Positions 13,150 to 16,525 of a stretch of 16,525 nucleotides of DNA are shown piece after piece (the first letter of the stretch is position 1; every line of letters starts with the position of its first letter). The stretch covers positions 1 through 16,525 of the forward strand of contig CAZWJH010000057.1 of the NCBI GenBank assembly GCA_964634755.1, read 5' to 3'. A model generated the notes under the pieces. It saw only the letters and a program-made list of their open reading frames with translations. It was not told the origin of the DNA and made no database searches. Source of the stretch: JALXDT01 sp964634755 (lineage in GTDB: Bacteria; Acidobacteriota; Aminicenantia; JAMOAD01). A program made the position numbers and the translations under genes.

Positions 13150-15756
13150 ATGACTTTTTCTTTTAAAAAAAGAAAAGTTATAATCATCATTATTTTTCTA
13201 ATATTTATGTTATCAATGGCGAAGGCACAGGATAATGATTTTTCAAAAGAATGGTATATTGCATCTTCGGAAAATATCAATTTAAGCGGTGAACATATTA
13301 CCTCTGATATTTATTCTGTTAATAATAAATTTTGGTATAAAACAGATTTGCCTTCAACCGTTCTTTCATCTTTAATAAAGAATGGTGTTTATAAGAATAT
13401 TTATTTTAATCGCAATTTGGAAGAAATAGATAAAAATATTTTTTTATCTCCATGGTGGTATAGAAAAGAGTTTAAGATAGTTAAATCAGGCGATAAATTT
13501 TACAAAATAATTTTTAATGGTATTAATTATAAAGCTGATATTTTTTTAAATGGCCATAAAATTGCCCGAAAGGAAAAAATATATGGTGCTTTTAATAGAT
13601 TTAAACTTGATATTACACCTTTTGTTAAAAATGGTAAAAATATAATAGCTTTGAAAATTTATCCTCCGAAAAAAGGAGATTATTCCATTGGGTTTGTGGA
13701 CTGGAATCCAAAACCTCCTGATAGTAATATGGGAATCTGGAGGACTGTTGAGCTTAAGGAAACCGGAGCCGTGACTCTGAAAAATATTTTTGCTAAACCA
13801 TCGCTTGATTTGGAGAAAGGTACCGCGGAAGTTTTGATTATAGGCTCAATAGTTAATAATACGAGTCAAAAAATAAAAACTAAAATTTCCGTATATGTGA
13901 AAGAGGCGGATTTGGGAGTTTTAAAAGAGATAGAGCTTTCTCCCAAAGAAGAAAGAAATAGTGTTATAGCAAGATTATTTTTCAAATCTCCCAAACTCTG
14001 GTGGCCGAACAATTTGGGAGAGCCGTATCTTTATCATGCGGAAATAGATACTTATATAGGGGGAAAGCTTTCAGATAAAACTGAAATAAGATTTGGAATA
14101 AGAAAAGTAGAGGATTATTATACAAAAGATGGATTCAGAGGGTTTAAGATAAATGGAAAAAAGATTTTGATTAAGGGGGGAGGCTGGGTTGATGATTTAA
14201 CTCTTACTTATGATAAAAAGTATGTGGAAGCTCAAATTAAATATATTAAAGACATGAACCTGAATACAATCAGGCTTGAAGGATTCTGGGGGAACAGTCA
14301 GTATCTTTATGATCTTGCGGATGAAAATGGTCTTTTAATATTGGTAGGCTTTAGCTGTCATTGGGAATGGGAAGATTATTTGGGTGTTCCTGTAGATGAG
14401 AAATTTAATGGTCCGAAAGATGAGATGGGGATGAAACTTTTGACTGATTATTTAAAAAACCAAATAATATGGCTTAGAAATCATCCTTCGATATTTTGCT
14501 GGGCTGTTGGAAGTGATAAGATTCCCCATCCGGAGCTTGAAAAAAAGTATGTTGAAATAATAGATAAGTATGATGGAACAAGACCGTATATCGCCGCAGC
14601 AAAAGAATTTACTAGCAAAGTTAGTGGTCCTACGGGGATTAAAATGAGAGGACCCTATGCTTTTACAGTTCCCTCTTACTGGTATGAAGATAAAGAGAAC
14701 GGAGGAGCCTTGGGTTTTAATTCAGAAACAGGTCCCGGAGCGCAAATTCCTGTTTTGGAAAGTTTGAAGAAGATGATTCCGGGAGATAGGCTCTGGCCTA
14801 TAAATGATGAGTGGGATTATCATTGTGCGCGAAATGAATTTAAGAATATATCAAGGTTTGTCAAAGGACTTAAGGAAAGATACGGAAAGCCGAAAAATCT
14901 TAAAGAGTTTGTGTCAAAAGCACAGATGTTGAATTATGAACTTATAAGACCAATGTTTGAGGCTTTTTCAGTTAATAGATACAAAGCTACAGGCATTATT
15001 CAGTGGATGTTAAACTCAGCCTGGCCTGCGATGTACTGGCAACTTTATGATTGGTACCTTGTTCCGACTGCTGCATATTACGGAACAAAAGAAGCCGCAA
15101 AACCTTTGCATATTATTTACAGGTACTACTATGATGATGTTTATGTAGTAAATGAGAGGTTTAGAAAAGAAGATAACCTTATTGCTAAAGTAAAAGTGTT
15201 TAACCAGGATTCAAAATTAATATTTGCAAAAATGATACCTTTTTCAATTAATGAGAATAATTCCTTATCACTGAATACAGGGCTTAAAGATTATATTAAA
15301 AAGAGTAAAGGTTCTTTTGTATCCCTAAAATTGTATAAAGATGGCAAAGAAGTGGATTCTAACTTTTACTGGCTGTCCAAAAATATGGATGTTCTTGATT
15401 TTAAAAAAACCGATTGGTTTATTACACCTGTAAAGAAATATGCTGATTTTAGATGGATAAATAAGATTCCAGTGGCAAAAATAAAGGTTCAATTAAATTC
15501 TTCGTCTGATAATAGCCGCAAAATAATTATAAAAAATTTAGCCGATAAAATTGCTTTTTTTATTGAAGTAAAGGTTTTTAACAAGAATGATGATATTGCA
15601 ATCCCTGTTACTCTTAGTGATAATTATATCTCTTTGTTGCCAGGGGAGAGAAAAAGTATCAGTTTTATAGCGCCAAAAGGGTATAAGGTTATTTTAAAAG
15701 GCTGGAATACGAATAAGAAAATAATAAATATTGATGACAAAAAGGAGTTAAGATGA
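13150..15756 (+). CDS. Secreted GH2 glycoside hydrolase, exo-beta-D-glucosaminidase-like
   Basis: This 868-residue exported enzyme is predicted to release glucosamine (or another beta-linked sugar) from the non-reducing end of chito-oligosaccharides. A Sec signal peptide (about 1-26, cut after AKA) is followed by the GH2 sugar-binding domain (SPWWYRKEF, then NGHKIA, and DSNMGIWRTVEL at 191-202). Next come an Ig-like domain ending near GIRKV (316-320) and the TIM barrel (about 325-640). The acid/base position reads CWAVGSD with D456, not the Asn-Glu of beta-galactosidases. The nucleophile is E526 in GFNSETGPG. The Ser-Asp form is characteristic of CsxA-type exo-glucosaminidases. TTRLEG-like IRLEGFWGN and WMLNSAWPAMYWQLYDWY also fit that group. 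A C-terminal beta domain follows. GGAG lies 8 bases before the ATG. It overlaps the permease gene by ATGA. A beta-mannosidase is the main alternative. Confidence 0.85.
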   Translation: MTFSFKKRKVIIIIIFLIFMLSMAKAQDNDFSKEWYIASSENINLSGEHITSDIYSVNNKFWYKTDLPSTVLSSLIKNGVYKNIYFNRNLEEIDKNIFLSPWWYRKEFKIVKSGDKFYKIIFNGINYKADIFLNGHKIARKEKIYGAFNRFKLDITPFVKNGKNIIALKIYPPKKGDYSIGFVDWNPKPPDSNMGIWRTVELKETGAVTLKNIFAKPSLDLEKGTAEVLIIGSIVNNTSQKIKTKISVYVKEADLGVLKEIELSPKEERNSVIARLFFKSPKLWWPNNLGEPYLYHAEIDTYIGGKLSDKTEIRFGIRKVEDYYTKDGFRGFKINGKKILIKGGGWVDDLTLTYDKKYVEAQIKYIKDMNLNTIRLEGFWGNSQYLYDLADENGLLILVGFSCHWEWEDYLGVPVDEKFNGPKDEMGMKLLTDYLKNQIIWLRNHPSIFCWAVGSDKIPHPELEKKYVEIIDKYDGTRPYIAAAKEFTSKVSGPTGIKMRGPYAFTVPSYWYEDKENGGALGFNSETGPGAQIPVLESLKKMIPGDRLWPINDEWDYHCARNEFKNISRFVKGLKERYGKPKNLKEFVSKAQMLNYELIRPMFEAFSVNRYKATGIIQWMLNSAWPAMYWQLYDWYLVPTAAYYGTKEAAKPLHIIYRYYYDDVYVVNERFRKEDNLIAKVKVFNQDSKLIFAKMIPFSINENNSLSLNTGLKDYIKKSKGSFVSLKLYKDGKEVDSNFYWLSKNMDVLDFKKTDWFITPVKKYADFRWINKIPVAKIKVQLNSSSDNSRKIIIKNLADKIAFFIEVKVFNKNDDIAIPVTLSDNYISLLPGERKSISFIAPKGYKVILKGWNTNKKIINIDDKKELR

Positions 15757-16496
15757 AGAGAAATTATGTTGTGGTAGTCTTAATAATGCTAACATTTTTT
15801 GTAATTTCTTTTTTAACTAACATCTTGGGTGCTTTAAATCCAAGTGTGTCAAAGAGTTTTTCATTAAGTGAAACATTGGCAGGGCTTTTACCCTTTGCTT
15901 TTTTTATAGCTTATGGAATAATGTCTATTCCCGCAGGTTTTATGGTAGAAAGATACGGTGGGAAAAAAGTTATGTTAGCTGCATTTCTTCTTGCTTTCAT
16001 TGCTTCTTTTATTTTTGCAGCTTTACCGAGTTTTAATGTATTTCTTATTTCACTTTTTTCAATAGGGACTGGAATGGCAATGCTTCAAGTTGTAATAAAT
16101 CCTCTTTTGAGAGTGGCAGGAGGAGAAGAGCATTATGCTTTTAACTCTGTTCTTGCCCAGCTTATTTTTGGGGCAGCTTCATTTGTTGCGCCTCTTGTTT
16201 ATTCTGCAATTGTTACAGGGGTTGCTAAAAATCCAAAAGGTGTAATAAAGCTTATTTCGAAGCTTGTTCCTCAGAACTTATCTTGGGTAGGGATATATTG
16301 GATTTTTGCAACAATAACAATTATTATGATTTTGCTTATTTTTATCATAAAATTTCCGAAAGTTGAACTTACGGAAGAGGAAAAAGTAGGTACAAAGGAG
16401 ACTTACTTTGAGTTGTTTAAAAATAAAATAGTTATTCTTTACTTTTTTGGTATTTTTGCTTATGTTGGAACTGAGCAGGGGATATCATACTGTTGA
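15753..16496 (+). CDS. FucP-family MFS sugar permease, truncated after about TM7
   Basis: The first 247 residues belong to a major facilitator of the FucP/NagP group, which import fucose, N-acetylglucosamine or related sugars with a cation. Six hydrophobic helices and the start of a seventh are visible. An MFS motif A variant, GFMVERYGGKK, lies at about 62-72. The FucP-like block GMAMLQVVINPLLRVAGGEE lies at about 109-128, and AFNSVLAQLIFGA follows. FAYVGTEQGIS near the end is the familiar start of TM7, but YC and a TGA follow immediately. Family members run to about 400-440 residues, so the C-terminal half is missing. AAGGAG precedes the ATG, and the start overlaps the GH2 stop (ATGA). It probably evolved to import the sugar released by that enzyme. 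As read here it cannot be functional. Confidence 0.8.
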   Translation: MKRNYVVVVLIMLTFFVISFLTNILGALNPSVSKSFSLSETLAGLLPFAFFIAYGIMSIPAGFMVERYGGKKVMLAAFLLAFIASFIFAALPSFNVFLISLFSIGTGMAMLQVVINPLLRVAGGEEHYAFNSVLAQLIFGAASFVAPLVYSAIVTGVAKNPKGVIKLISKLVPQNLSWVGIYWIFATITIIMILLIFIIKFPKVELTEEEKVGTKETYFELFKNKIVILYFFGIFAYVGTEQGISYC

Positions 16497-16525
16497 CATT
16501 AAAGAAGGTACATATCTAGAAGTAA

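Overview
The window is AT-rich bacterial DNA. By eye it is roughly 25-30% GC over most of its length, higher in the protease gene. Most genes have recognisable Shine-Dalgarno sequences, and several promoters look sigma70-like. Genes are tightly packed with ATGA, TTGA or longer overlaps. Exported proteins carry ordinary Sec signal peptides. I cannot name the phylum from sequence alone. The gene content suggests a free-living or biofilm-dwelling heterotroph: polysaccharide synthesis, a secreted subtilase, and a secreted GH2 enzyme paired with a FucP-type permease. No rRNA, tRNA or CRISPR array was seen, and no complete mobile element.

Region 1 (1-7692, + strand) is part of a surface or exo-polysaccharide operon. 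It encodes a GT-C membrane glycosyltransferase, three GT2 glycosyltransferases that share an N(I/L)GG(A/S/T)GGF signature like that of galactofuranosyltransferases, a Wzx-type flippase and a PAPS-dependent sulfotransferase. The five genes from the first GT2 onward overlap or nearly touch. The likely product is a sulfated, lipid-linked glycan that is flipped across the membrane. No polymerase, priming transferase or sugar-nucleotide pathway gene is visible. A strong bidirectional terminator (7746-7781) closes the operon.

Region 2 (7793-12608) holds a secreted subtilisin-like protease on the - strand and, divergent from it, a two-component system: a CHASE4 sensor kinase and its response regulator, overlapping by TTGA. 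The 155-bp divergent control region contains an 18-bp palindrome abutting a good promoter whose transcript would start almost at the kinase ATG, plus a tandem 11-bp repeat. The regulator is the most unusual item. Between a normal receiver and a LuxR-type HTH it has a second receiver-like domain in which the acidic phosphorylation pocket is replaced by Cys and His. All three cysteines of the protein lie there, which suggests a metal or redox sensing site.

Region 3 (12609-16525) begins with a 541-bp non-coding stretch that has hairpins, a polypyrimidine tract, and a consensus promoter with an adjoining palindrome. It then encodes a secreted GH2 exo-beta-D-glucosaminidase-like enzyme and, overlapping it by ATGA, a FucP-family MFS permease. 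This looks like a small glucosamine or chito-oligosaccharide scavenging unit. The permease reading frame stops at 16496 in the middle of the fold, so it is truncated by a rearrangement, an insertion or an assembly edge.
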